A DNA stretch of 64,000 nt from positions 4,761,339 through 4,825,338 of the forward strand of contig JBCFYV010011135.1 in NCBI GenBank assembly GCA_039000515.1, read 5' to 3'. How positions within the stretch are numbered: position 1 is the stretch's first letter; every line of letters starts with the position of its first letter. A model generated the notes under the pieces. That model saw only the letters and a program-made list of their open reading frames with translations. It ran no database searches and had not been told where the DNA came from. Shown in pieces: positions 1 through 10,700 of the stretch. The position numbers and the translations under genes are program-made. The DNA comes from Timema cristinae (Eukaryota > Arthropoda > Insecta > Phasmatodea > Timematidae).

Positions 1-485
1 CATGGAAGCTAGAAACGTAACCGCGCCACAATGTAAACATGTTAGAATAACAAACTTCATTTGTTATTTTCATAAACATTACAGTACTTTCCGTTGAAGA
101 AAATATTTTTATAATAAAGGAAATTGATAAAACTAAAGAAAGAGGAAAAATAAAATACTAAGAATAAGAATAAATTTGATGAAGAAAGCCCACCTAGGGA
201 AAGAGGAAAGATGTGTGAAGAATCCAATGCACAAAGGTGACATCTTCTTCCTTTCTTCTGTCTTCTATAGTAGAAGTAGTCACACACACATTTTACACAC
301 AAATATAATAATATTTCGGCATTGTTGCATTTATCAAACACAAAGAAGAAGAGAGTACAAATAACACAAACAATGGATTACTAATAGAAGAAAATACTAA
401 TTAGATCTTCATATTTATTATACAGTCCTATTTATTATTATTATTGCATCTTATCACCTGTTTAGGTTATACACATGTAGGGTTG

Positions 486-660
486 AGGAAGGATGCATTT
501 TTAGAGGTAATCTACCCACATTCACATGAAAGGACATTGGGAAACCATTAAGGAAAAAACTCTTGACCAGGATTAGAACCTTATCTTCCCATCTTCAACA
601 GCCAGTATAACATGAGAGACACACCTTAGACCAAACAGCCATTGAAGCAGGTCCTTATAT
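486..660 (-). mobile_element. Old SINE-like fragment
   Basis: Read on the minus strand this resembles the body of the better preserved SINE at 4557-4847: a block ending in a degenerate B-box-like motif (GGTTCTAATCC), then an AAGG..TTT.CC stretch and a short motif describing the same unique region. No target duplication was found and the 3' tail is missing. It is an old or truncated copy. Confidence 0.4.
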
Positions 661-2927
661 CATTGTTTAAACCACCACTTTATTAAACTTAAGGGAGTTC
701 TTCTATAATGTTTGTTTTTACTACATGAACTGGAACACATTCCTGAGATGGCTACAACATGGTTTTAGATAGTGGGTCATTGTGATTCCCTGTTCTAGTC
801 CTTTGACTCTTGTCTCTGCCACTGCTGCTCAGCAGATCACAAGCACTAGTACTATAATTGTGCCTACTCTACATTCCAGCTCAATTGTAATCACTCATTT
901 GTTTGGCTCTCTACAGTTTATTCTGCATTATGTAATCAGGTTATTATTTCAGTACTTTAATGATGATTATTTAATCATTTTAGATTATTTCATATAAACA
1001 TCACTATTTATTTAGTTCATAACAAAAATGATCTATAAAATGTGTCAAAATATGGATAGAAAGTGATTTTTCATAGGTCTGCATAGGTCTAGTACCCTCT
1101 TAAACATACTTTCCTATTTAACTGACATTTTCTCTAACTCGATTTTTTGACAACGCAATATTTTTCTTTAATACAACTACCACACTATAGAAAAAAATTC
1201 CTGTACCTCACAAAATAAATAAATTTGGACAATCAAAATCAAATATGTTCTCAAAATGATTATTTTTTAGACTTATTAAAACTATTAATAATTCGCTAGT
1301 GAAATTAAAAAACAAAATTTGTATATAACATGGATGAAATTATATGAGTTTGTGTTTTGTTTCTTTTTCTAAATCAGGTGTGCTGATTATAGAAATGATA
1401 AGCAAAACTTCATAGCTTCTACAGTTTGCATATTACATGACTATACCCCAGGTTATTAAAAATAATTGTATTACCTTTGTCTGTTGATAAGGTTTGAGTG
1501 TTTGAAAGTGTTAACCAGACATTTATTATTTAAAAATTGGTGAATACAACCTACAATGTACATCACTTTTGAGCTTTTAACTTATAGTCACTTTCTTCTC
1601 TTATGGGATGTTTGATCATCCTTAGGGATAAACCAACAGTAATTGCCTAGCATTGGTGTGTTCCAACTGTGTACCATCTTTTCCTTTGGTGTTCACAGAG
1701 TGTGTCAAGAAAAGTACAAAATATCATAACCAAGTGGTTTATGTCACTAGCCAAACCACTGTCACAAACGATTTGTAACAAAACCTTCCAACAAAATAAC
1801 CCTTTTTGATTTACCATTTTGTCTGTTTAAAATACAAATAATAAAGTAAGCAACCATTTGAGAAGCTTTTAAGCGCTGGCCACCGGGATCTTTTAAATCA
1901 CTCAAAGAAAACATTGCAATTTATCATTCATTGTAATATTTAACGATAAATTAAAACATAAATCCATATTGTACTGCTCGTACTTCTTTACACAGCACAT
2001 TCTTTGTATAAAGAACTTTTCCATTCAAACTTATAAAACCGACTGCCCATCTGGAGGAATGAAACGCTGACACTCTATGCCCTAAGTGTCATACAGGCAC
2101 CGACCATCTTGTGGCGGGTACCTTGTACTTCAGCTACCACATCGTGACGTACACGTCACACAACTTCTTTAATACTGTCTTGACTTAACCATTCCCCTTG
2201 TTCGTCACTAACACGTTTTTGGGAACTAAGGTCCGATGTAAATGTAAAAACTTGATTTTAATGACATTCAACATCCTAGCTTCTGCTAACTCTGTAGTAT
2301 GTCTTGTATATTTTCAGGGTAGTGTCCCTAATTTTTGTGGCTTAGAAATCTGCGGACCACTAATTTAAATGGAGTACCATGCAGCCAATTCAATTGATTT
2401 CACTTTTATTTTGAGTAACATAGCTTTTCTTATTTTTGGGCTGACAAAGATTCCTTCTTTAACTTTGCCATCACTTATATTTTAGAACTGGCTGCACAAA
2501 TATTGAAAATCTTCATTTTTTTTGTCCAAAGCTTTAACAAAATTCCTCATAAGCCCCAACCCAACTTTTATGTGCAGTAGAGGCAAAAGCACCTTTTCAG
2601 GATTCACCAAGGGAGCAGTCTTCTCTGCTGTAATGTTCTTCAGTTTCTCATCTGTATAAAAACACACTACTTTTTAAACCCTCTTTATAGTCTGACAGTT
2701 AAAGTTCTTGTGAGTTACTGTGTTCAGTAAGACTAACATTTCATGCTAGAGATGGACGGGAATTACTTTTTATTTTGAGACACGAAATGGGTCAAAATAT
2801 CGGGATTCGGGATGAGAACAAGAAATTTTAAAATTATTCTTTAGAATAATATTAGATTTAAAATATATTGATTTCCAAACTAATAAGTTCAGACTTGTTA
2901 AAGCTATAATATTATTAACACTCACTT

Positions 2928-3155
2928 TGGTGGTTGCATGGTCTAAGGTGCCACTCTCGCCGATGATGAGGATATTTAGTTTGAATTTGGCAGGATGTAT
3001 TAAGGGTGGTCTAAATGGTTTCCCACTCTATCCACGCAAATGCAGGTACATCTCTAAGTTCAATCTTCCTCATCCCTAACACACTAGAGTAATTAGTACA
3101 TAGGCATACAATCGGAGCGAGTAATAAGACGCGGTGCTAAAAACAACATTGCTAA
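2928..3155 (+). mobile_element. SINE copy, tRNA-like head and shared 3' tail
   Basis: The 5' part has an A-box-like stretch (TGGTCTAAGGTGCCACTCTC). The middle (near 3013-3048) matches the middle of the SINE at 4557-4847, including CCACGCAAATG. The end carries GTAATAAGACGCGGTGCTAA, the tail motif shared by the SINEs at 30778-31076 and 43168-43465. No clear target duplication is visible, so ends are approximate. Confidence 0.55.
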
Positions 3156-4556
3156 AGGTAATAAAAACAATAAAAAAATAACATAAGAGAATAAATAGCA
3201 GTGTGCGCAAATAGCATTTTTTTTTATCAAATCATATAACAAAATTTTGAATCAATATCAAATAATACAATTAATAAAATAGTTTTTTTACATATTTAAT
3301 AGAAATTATTTTTATTAGCTAATTTCTTTTGAAAATTGTGTTTTATATTTAATTATTTTCATAGTGTAAAAAATACAACAAAACATAATGTTTGGCACAT
3401 CTTCAATTTGCTCTAAGTGTGAAACTGCAAAATATTAACTAGATTTGAAACCTCTTAGTAGTTACTTTTCTTAATGGTACTTTCTATGTTTGACTCCCCT
3501 GACTGTTAAGAACTCCTTATACTCTACTCCCTGTCTGGCTCGCCAACAACAGATACACTAATCTGTCATAAATAGTTAACTTTGGCAAGCTACTTCCTTC
3601 TCTAATTCTTTCAAGATCTTTCTCTTGCTGAAACTAACAAGTAACTGTTGATAGACAGAGCACAATAAGTCGCGCCTCCCAACTTGCCGGAGTTTCTCCT
3701 TCCCCAAATATAATCAATTCCAAGAGTGATGACAAGATGTCTTGCCACCACTATATATACAACACAACCCAGAGAAAATGGATGACGGACAAAAGTGTGG
3801 GGACAACTTATGGAACACTCGGGAACAATACGCGCATGACACCATAGCTTCAAAACAGTTGTTTAGAGCTTAGAGTCTATCCTAGAACATAGGCGAGTAA
3901 AGTGTCTTTGCCGTTAGAGCTCTTTGCATCTCAAGTTCTTTGTCACTACTTCATAACAACACTGGTGGTCAGTCTAATTCAGGCCATAGGTGCGTGTAGT
4001 TGTGATTGATATTTTCTCGCGTTGGTATTCTGCATTGGCGCTGGGAGTGGTGCAATGGGGTAAGAAGCAAGTTTCTCTTCAATTCTTGTAGCCCAATGCT
4101 TCACGGTAAATAGTTCATCATTGTGTAACCACCGCCCCCAGTAGCCTCATCCCTTTTTGGACCAAATATCTTCCTAAGCACCTTGTTTTCGAACACCCTA
4201 AATTGTCTTTTGTCATCTATAGTAAGAGACCACGCTTCACACCCATATAGAACAGCCTGTAAGATTATTGTTTTGACTGTATCCTTTTCATAATTTCCAA
4301 TCTAATATCATAATTGTTGGTTTAAATTGTTCCTAAATATTTAAACTCAATAAACCTGTCAAATTACATGTAGTTCAAAGAAATCTCTAAATAATTATCA
4401 TCCCGAATCTTTGTTCTTTGTATGACCATGTATTTAGTCTTTTCAGCGTTCACTTATAACCTAATTTCTACATTTCTTGCCACACCCTCCTTACTATTGC
4501 CTAACAAAACTAAATCATCTGCATATCTTAATAGCTGTATTGTACAATTTAATATA

Positions 4557-4560
4557 TTAC

Positions 4561-4630
<70 letters not shown>

Positions 4631-4632
4631 TA
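4557..4632. repeat. (TTA)n microsatellite, about 25 units
   Basis: A near-perfect run of TTA trinucleotides. It is the expanded 3' tail of the SINE that follows on the minus strand. The poly-leucine, poly-tyrosine and poly-asparagine ORFs in this place are artefacts of this run. Confidence 0.95.
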
Positions 4633-4847
4633 GCACCGAATCTTACTACCCGTTCGGGTTATACGCTTAATTACTAATTACACTAATGGATTAGGAATTG
4701 GGAAGGTTGAATCAGAGGAAGTGAACCCACATTTGCGTGGAGGGAGAGTGGAAAACCATTTAGGAAAAACCACCACCAGTTCACCCGACCGAGATTCGAA
4801 CCTCTATCTCCTTGTCCTCAGCAGTCGGGCTCAACACGACAAGCGCG
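4557..4847 (-). mobile_element. Full-length SINE with 11-bp target duplication, nested in a LINE
   Basis: The element is flanked by AATTTAATATA at 4546-4556 and 4848-4858. On the minus strand it starts with a tRNA-like head containing a good B box (GGTTCGAATCTC, near 4800), then a body with AAATGGTTTTCCACTC and CCACGCAAATG. It ends in the tail motif GTATAACCCGAACGGGTAG, GTAAGA..CGGTGCTAA and a (TAA)n run. The head differs from the SINEs at 30778-31076 and 43168-43465 but the tail is the same. It split an older LINE open reading frame. Confidence 0.85.
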
Positions 4848-5724
4848 AATTTAATATAAGTCTGGGTTAAAACGTATCGGGGAAAGTTCATTTCCATGTT
4901 TCAACTCGTCATGTATTTCGAAAGTATTCATAAGTGACATCCAACCCATACCCTACCATGCGTATCTGTCAAACATACACACTTAGCTTGACAAGTTTTT
5001 TTGGATATCCCAAACTTGACTAAAATTTCATATAATTCATTTCTTTTAACTGAGTCATAGACCTTTTAAAACTATATAATGGTTATATTCCCACTTTTTT
5101 TTTTTTAATATCCACCTAATGGTAAGAATCTGATCTCTTGTTGATTTATTTCGTTGAAATCCCCAATGATTATCCCCTTTTAATTCCTCAGCATATGTTC
5201 TCAATTTTATACCTATTTTGTTCAATAAAATTTTATATCATGTTGGCAGTAGTGAGATACCTTTATAGTATGAAAATGAGCCACAAACATAAATTAAACT
5301 CTCTTTTTATATATTAAAAAAAAGAGATTACATTTTAATGAAAAAGAATGTGTCAGCTTTTATGTTTTTTATGTAGAGTTTGAAAAAAGAAACTGTCATT
5401 TTCTATTATGAAGCTGATAGATATTAATAATGATAGATGAAAAACAGCTGATTTCATCTGTAATCAAAACCTTGTTAACTAGTGAATTATTGAAACTTAC
5501 TGTATGCTTTAGCTTTGTATTTACTCTCTTGGTAAACTATAAATTAATTTTATTTTATAATCTGTGTTTTAAAGAAAACTTCTTTTCTTGTTTATATAGG
5601 ATTGTTTATCCATACAAACAAAATAAGAAACTAACACCACACCTTCTTGAATCTTCTTTCTTATGTGCTATTTTATTTTTAGTTAATAACCCTGGTCTCT
5701 TTTAAGTTATTGAACTGTTGTCAG

Positions 5725-5969
5725 GTAAGCAATACTTCAGTCACCCCTGGTCCAGGTGTATCAATGAACCCCAAGGGCAAGGTCCCCAAACAAGTCAAGC
5801 CAGCCAATCTCAGCAGGGGGGTATTCTCATGTCCCAGACCAACACCATGGCCATGGGTGGTGGTCAAATCACTCAGAATGTTGTCAATCCTGGAGGAATC
5901 GGCCAACAAGGCACTGGAGCTGCTAATAGCCAGAACTCTCAAGGGCAGCAGATATCTGGTCTGCAGCAG
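5725..5969 (+). CDS. MED25-like exon (Gln/Gly-rich linker), frame possibly damaged
   Basis: Acceptor TTGTCAG at 5718-5724 and donor CAG|GTAAGA after 5969; the end is in phase 0 with the next exon. The open frame to the donor encodes a low-complexity linker with GPQTSQASQSQQGG, GGQITQNVV and SQGQQISGLQQ. Such sequence is typical of disordered Mediator tails. Before about 5775, however, the sequence looks more like linker in another frame (NTSVTPGPGVSMN) than in the frame that reaches the donor (KQYFSHPWSRC). That suggests a one-base indel near 5772-5785, or that the true acceptor is the downstream TTCAG at 5736-5740. Assignment to MED25 comes from the downstream exons. Upstream vWA and ACID domain exons are not in the window. 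Confidence 0.6.
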
Positions 5970-7289
5970 GTAAGATTGTTACTTCCGTTAAAACTGCAGG
6001 CCTGTGCATTTTGACTAGGGAAATTTAAGGCTAAGAAATAGTAATTTCCCCACAAGAAGCAGGGAAAAGATTTTTTATTAATTCTTTAATGTAGGCTTTT
6101 ATATATTTATAATTTTAATTCACTTATCATTCTTGTTGGTTTCATAAAGAAAGAAAAAATATATTTTATATTGATATTTTGTAATAGTTACAAAACATAG
6201 TAGAAAGAGGAAATGGTAAGAAATAGGTCAAAGAAGCATAATAGAAACTTTTTTTATAGTTACAGAAATAATTTAGGGGGATTTCAATAACTGTATACAC
6301 AATATTCAACATATCTAAACTAATCTGAATATTAAAAGTAAACCACAGTCTGGTTCATAAGAATGCCAGTTACCTCTTACATTTATCTACTAAACCTCGC
6401 ACAAAGAGCACCGTTGTACTCCAAAAATATTATACACATTGTCTACACTGGTGTGATATTGATGGGAATAAGTGTGACAGTGTATTCCATGCATAATTGG
6501 ATATTTAAAAGACACTTTTGTCATGGCTTTGCTCTAAAAATGGGTTTTCCTAGCTTATATTTGTATTTATATATGTTTGTGTAGTACAGATTTTCATTTA
6601 TTTATTTTTTCTCTGAAGTCTTTCATAAATTAAAAGAACAATGTGAGGTGTTGGTGTTTTTCAGTTTAGATTAAAATATAATTTCAACCCTAACTATTCA
6701 AGTTTAGTGTATTACCATCAATTTTACGTAGTCTAGTTATGTTATAAATTATAATTATAATGGCGCTCTGTTGTGTTCACTTTGAATTAGATCTGGGGGG
6801 TCTTGAAAAGTTGCTGATGAAGCAATTTTACTCCATTTCAATGCACTCACGTGGAAAACCATAAGTATGGGAAGCCGAGATCAGCCAGTGGCTATCTTCT
6901 AAACTATCATTCACGGTAGGAATTACTCTCTGAAAGGTCTTTTTTCCTACCAGATTGCTGGTTTTAGTTGTGTATCAGAATAAAACATAGAAATATTGAT
7001 ACTTCATATACTAGTAGCTCTACACCAAACAAAATTTACTTTAATATGAAATTAAAATAAATACTATTAAAATATATGTTAAATTAGAATAATTTAAGGG
7101 GGTATAATAGTAACTTTACAATTACCTCCCCTTGATTAGATGATGACTAATCTTACAGAGACATTCAATGAAAATCAACACCTTTCAAATTAGCAAAACA
7201 TAATCTGAATATTATTCTTAAAGTTATTTAACTAGGTAGTTGTAAAATAAAAGCGACTAACGCTTAGTTTATTTGTCTACTCAAGAGAA
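5970..7289 (+). other. Intron, first part; nothing recognised
   Basis: AT-rich intronic sequence between the first exon and the LINE fragment. No coding, RNA or repeat signature was recognised. Confidence 0.5.
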
Positions 7290-7745
7290 GATAATCTTTT
7301 CGTTATTTTGTAACTTATTCTCTCCATCTATACTTCCCATCCCCATTTATTCTTCCTTCATCATTCCCTATCCAATGTAACATATGTTTCTCTTAATTCT
7401 CTCACTCCACTCGCTCTCCACTTTGTCTCACTTGCTCCAAGCACACCCAGCTTCCTCCATTAGATCCACAATCTCTTCCGCCCTTCCTGTCAGTGTGCCA
7501 ATATTCATTGTACCTGACCGTAGCTTTAAGTTTCCCGTCCGGCACTTTACTTCATTTCCTCGAGTTATATTTTGTTTCGGCCGCGGGATTACTAGTACTA
7601 GGTCTGTCGTGACCTAAACCTGAGTAGCGGGGCTGTTGCCTAAAGGTCCTCAGATACACCTGGTGTACACCTTCCCTAACTGAGGTTACAAAGATCATAA
7701 TCATCATAATCACCACCATCCCTAGCACTCCCAGCCCTCCAACCA
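7290..7745 (-). pseudogene. LINE 5' end with start of the endonuclease domain
   Basis: On the minus strand a short open stretch reads MNIGTLTGRAEEIVDLMEEA at about 7508-7449. This is the usual N-terminal start of the apurinic-type endonuclease of the craniofacial development protein 2-like LINE family, preceded by GC-richer sequence (7550-7745) that looks like the element's 5' UTR. It is truncated and disrupted. It may come from the same LINE family as the reverse-transcriptase pieces at 4005-5105 and 35164-35415, but this was not tested. Confidence 0.5.
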
Positions 7746-7785
7746 ACCTCCACCAGTTACTCAGATCCTGGATACACCACTTGGC

Positions 7786-10700
7786 GTGATATCAGGAGAG
7801 TAGGAGAGGCTAGGTGGTACCCACTAGGTAGTGATATCAGGAGAGTAGGAGAGGCTAGGTGGTACCCACTAGCTAGTGATATCAGGAGAGTAGGAGAGGC
7901 TAGGTGGTACCCACACTAGTGTGTACCACTAGCTAGTGATATCAGGAGAGTGGAAGCATGGTACATAGTAGATTCGGTGGGGCAGTCCCACTAGCTAGTG
8001 ATATCAGGTAGAGGCTGGGCAAGAGTGCTATCAGAGTACTAGGTGACCCACTAGCTAGTGATATCAGGAGAGTAGGAGAGGCTAGGTGGTACCCACTAGC
8101 TAGTGGATATCCAGAGAGTCAGAGATAGGAGAGCAGGTGTACCCACTAGCTAGTGATATCAGGAGAGTAGGAGTAGCTGCTAGGTGGTGTACCCACTAGC
8201 TAGTGATATCAGGAGAGTAGGAGAGCTAGGTGGTACCCACTAGCTAGTGATATCAGGAGAGTAGGAGAGGCTAGGTGGTACCCACTAGGTAGTATATCAG
8301 AGGTAGGAGCAGGGTACCCCAGTAGTGTATCAGAAGAGGTGGTGGTACCAACTAGTGTATCAGGAGATAGAGAGCTAGGTGGTACCCATAGCTAGTGATA
8401 CAGGAGTAGTAGAGAGGCTAGGTGGTACCCACTAGCTAGTGATATCAGGAGAGTAGGAGAGCTAGGTGGTACCCACTAGTAGTGATATCAGGAGAGTAGG
8501 AGAGGCTAGGTGGTACCCACTAGGTAGTGATATCAGGAGAGTAGGAGATGCTAGGTGGTTACCCACTAGGTAGTGATATCAGGAGAGTAAGAGAGGCTAG
8601 GTGGTACCCACTAGTAGTGATATCAGAGTAGAGAGATGCTGAGGTGGTACCCACTAGCTAGTGATATCAGGAGAGTAGGAGAGGCTGAGGTGGTACCCAC
8701 TAGCTAGTGATATCAGGAGATAGGAGATGCAGGTGGTACCCACTAGCTAGTGATATCAGGAGAGTAGGAGATGCAGGTGGTACCCACTAGCTAGTGATAT
8801 CAGGAGAGTAGGAAGATGGCAGGTGGTACCCACTAGGTAGTGATATCAGGAGAGTAGGAGATGCGAGGTGGTACCCACTAGGTAGTGATATCAGGAGAGT
8901 AGGAGATGCGAGGTGGTACCCACTAGCTAGTGATATCAGGAGAGTAGGAGAGGTAGGTGGTACCCACTAGGTAGTGATATCAGGAGAGTAGGAGAGCGAG
9001 GTGGTACCCACTAGCTAGTGATATCAGGAGAGTAGGAGAGGCAGGTGGTACCCACTAGGTAGTGATATCAGGAGAGTAGGAGATGCGAGGTGTACCCACT
9101 AGCTAGTGATATCAGGAGAGTAGGAGATGCGAGGTGTACCCACTAGCTAGTGATATCAGGAGAGTAGGAGATGCGAGGTGGTACCCACTAGGTAGTGATA
9201 TCAGGAGAGTAGGAGATGCGAGGTGGTACCCACTAGGTAGTGATATCAGGAGAGTAGGAGATGCGAGGTGGTACCCACTATTAGTGATATCAGGAGAGTA
9301 GGAGAGGCTAGGTGGTACCCACTAGGTAGTGATATCAGGAGAGTAGGAGATGCGAGGTGGTACCCACTAGGTAGTGATATCAGGAGAGTAGGAGATGCTA
9401 GGTGGTTACCCACTAGGTAGTGATATCAGGAGAGTAGGAGATGCGAGGTGGTACCCACTAGCTAGTGATATCAGGAGAGTAGGAGATGCAGGTGGTACCC
9501 ACTAGGTAGTGATATCAGGAGAGTAGAGAGGCGAGGTGGTACCCACTAGGTAGTGATATCAGGAGAGTAGGAGATGCGAGGTGGTACCCACTAGTAGTGA
9601 TATCAGGAGAGTAGGAGAAGCTAGGTGGTACCCACTAGGTAGTGATATCAGGAGAGTAGGAGATGGCTAGGTGGTACCCACTAGTAGTGATATCAGGAGA
9701 GTAGGAGAGGCTAGGTGGTACCCACTAGGTAGTGATATCAGGAGAGTAGGAGATGCGAGGTGGTACCCACTAGGTAGTGATATCAGGAGAGTAGGAGATG
9801 CGAGGTGGTACCCACTAGTAGTGATATCAGGAGAGTAGGAGATGCGAGGTGGTACCCACTCTGTAGTGATATCAGGAGAGTAGGAGAGGCTAGGTGGTAC
9901 CCACTAGGTAGTGATATCAGGAGAGTAGGAGATGCGAGGTGGTACCCACTAGTAGTGATATCAGGAGAGTAGGAGATGCTAGGTGGTACCCACTAGGTAG
10001 TGATATCAGGAGAGTAGGAGAGGCTAGGTGGTACCCACATAGGTAGTGATATCAGGAGAGTAGGAGAGGCAGGTGGTACCCACTAGTAGTTGATATCAGG
10101 AGAGTAGGAAGAGGCTAGGTGTACCCACTAGGTAGTGATATCAGGAGAGTAGGAGAGGCGAGGTGGTACCCACTAGGTAGTGATATCAGGAGAGTAGGAG
10201 ATGCGAGGTGTACCCACTAGGGTAGTGATATCAGGAGAGTAAGAGAGGCTAGGTGGTACCCACTAGCTAGTGATATCAGGAGAGTAGGAATGCGAGGTGG
10301 TACCCACTAGTAGTGATATCAGGAGAGTAGGAGAGTGCAGGTGGTACCCACTAGGTAGTGATATCAGGAGAGTAGGAGAGCTAGGTGGTACCCACTAGGT
10401 AGTGATATCAGGAGAGTAGGAGAGCTAGGTGGTACCAAAATAGTAGTGATATACATGGAGAGTAGGAGATGGCGAGGTGGTACCCACTAGTAGTGATATC
10501 AGGAGAGTAGGAGATGCGAGGTGGTACCACTAGGTAGTGATATCAGGAGAGTAGGAGAGGCTAGGTGGTACCCACTAGGTATGATATCAGGAGAGTAGGA
10601 GAGGCTAGGTGGTACCCACTAGGTAGTGATATCATGAGAGTAGGAGATGCGAGGTGGTACCCACTAGGTAGTGATATCAGGAGAGTAGGAGATGCGAGGT

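Larger units (their letters stand above)
4005..5105 (-). pseudogene. Non-LTR retrotransposon (LINE) reverse transcriptase remnant
   Basis: Minus-strand fragments read in order as a LINE reverse transcriptase. Near 5080-4940 there is an RT stretch with YDSVKRNELYEIL and, downstream, GRVWVG. Near 4925-4860 comes a KHGNELSPI block. After an inserted SINE comes the catalytic box YADD (codons at 4525-4514) followed by DLVLLGNSKEG, then NAEKTKYMV (near 4450) and a C-terminal region to about 4005. Stops and frameshifts are frequent, so this is a dead copy. The family is the one often annotated as craniofacial development protein 2-like or jockey/RTE-type in invertebrates. It is interrupted at 4557-4847 by a SINE with an 11-bp target duplication, so the SINE is younger. 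Confidence 0.65.
1..5724. other. Upstream intron or 5' flank of the MED25-like gene; no exon seen
   Basis: AT-rich DNA with many short random ORFs and no convincing exon. Reading up to the first supported exon at 5725, I find only mobile-element debris: SINE-like pieces near 486-660 and 2928-3155, and a LINE reverse-transcriptase remnant at 4005-5105 split by a SINE. The rest (1-485, 661-2927, 3156-4004, 5106-5724) shows nothing I can name. Since the first exon seen encodes a region expected after the ACID/PTOV domain of MED25, the upstream exons probably lie outside the window. Confidence 0.5.

Noticed and set aside
782..997. Possible upstream MED25 exon (LTLVSATAAQQITSTST)
   Set aside because: There is an acceptor-like TTCTAG, but no suitable donor in frame and no recognisable domain; composition soon turns into random AT-rich sequence.
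4422..4677. Poly-Leu, poly-Tyr and poly-Asn ORFs
   Set aside because: Caused by the (TTA)n tail of a SINE.
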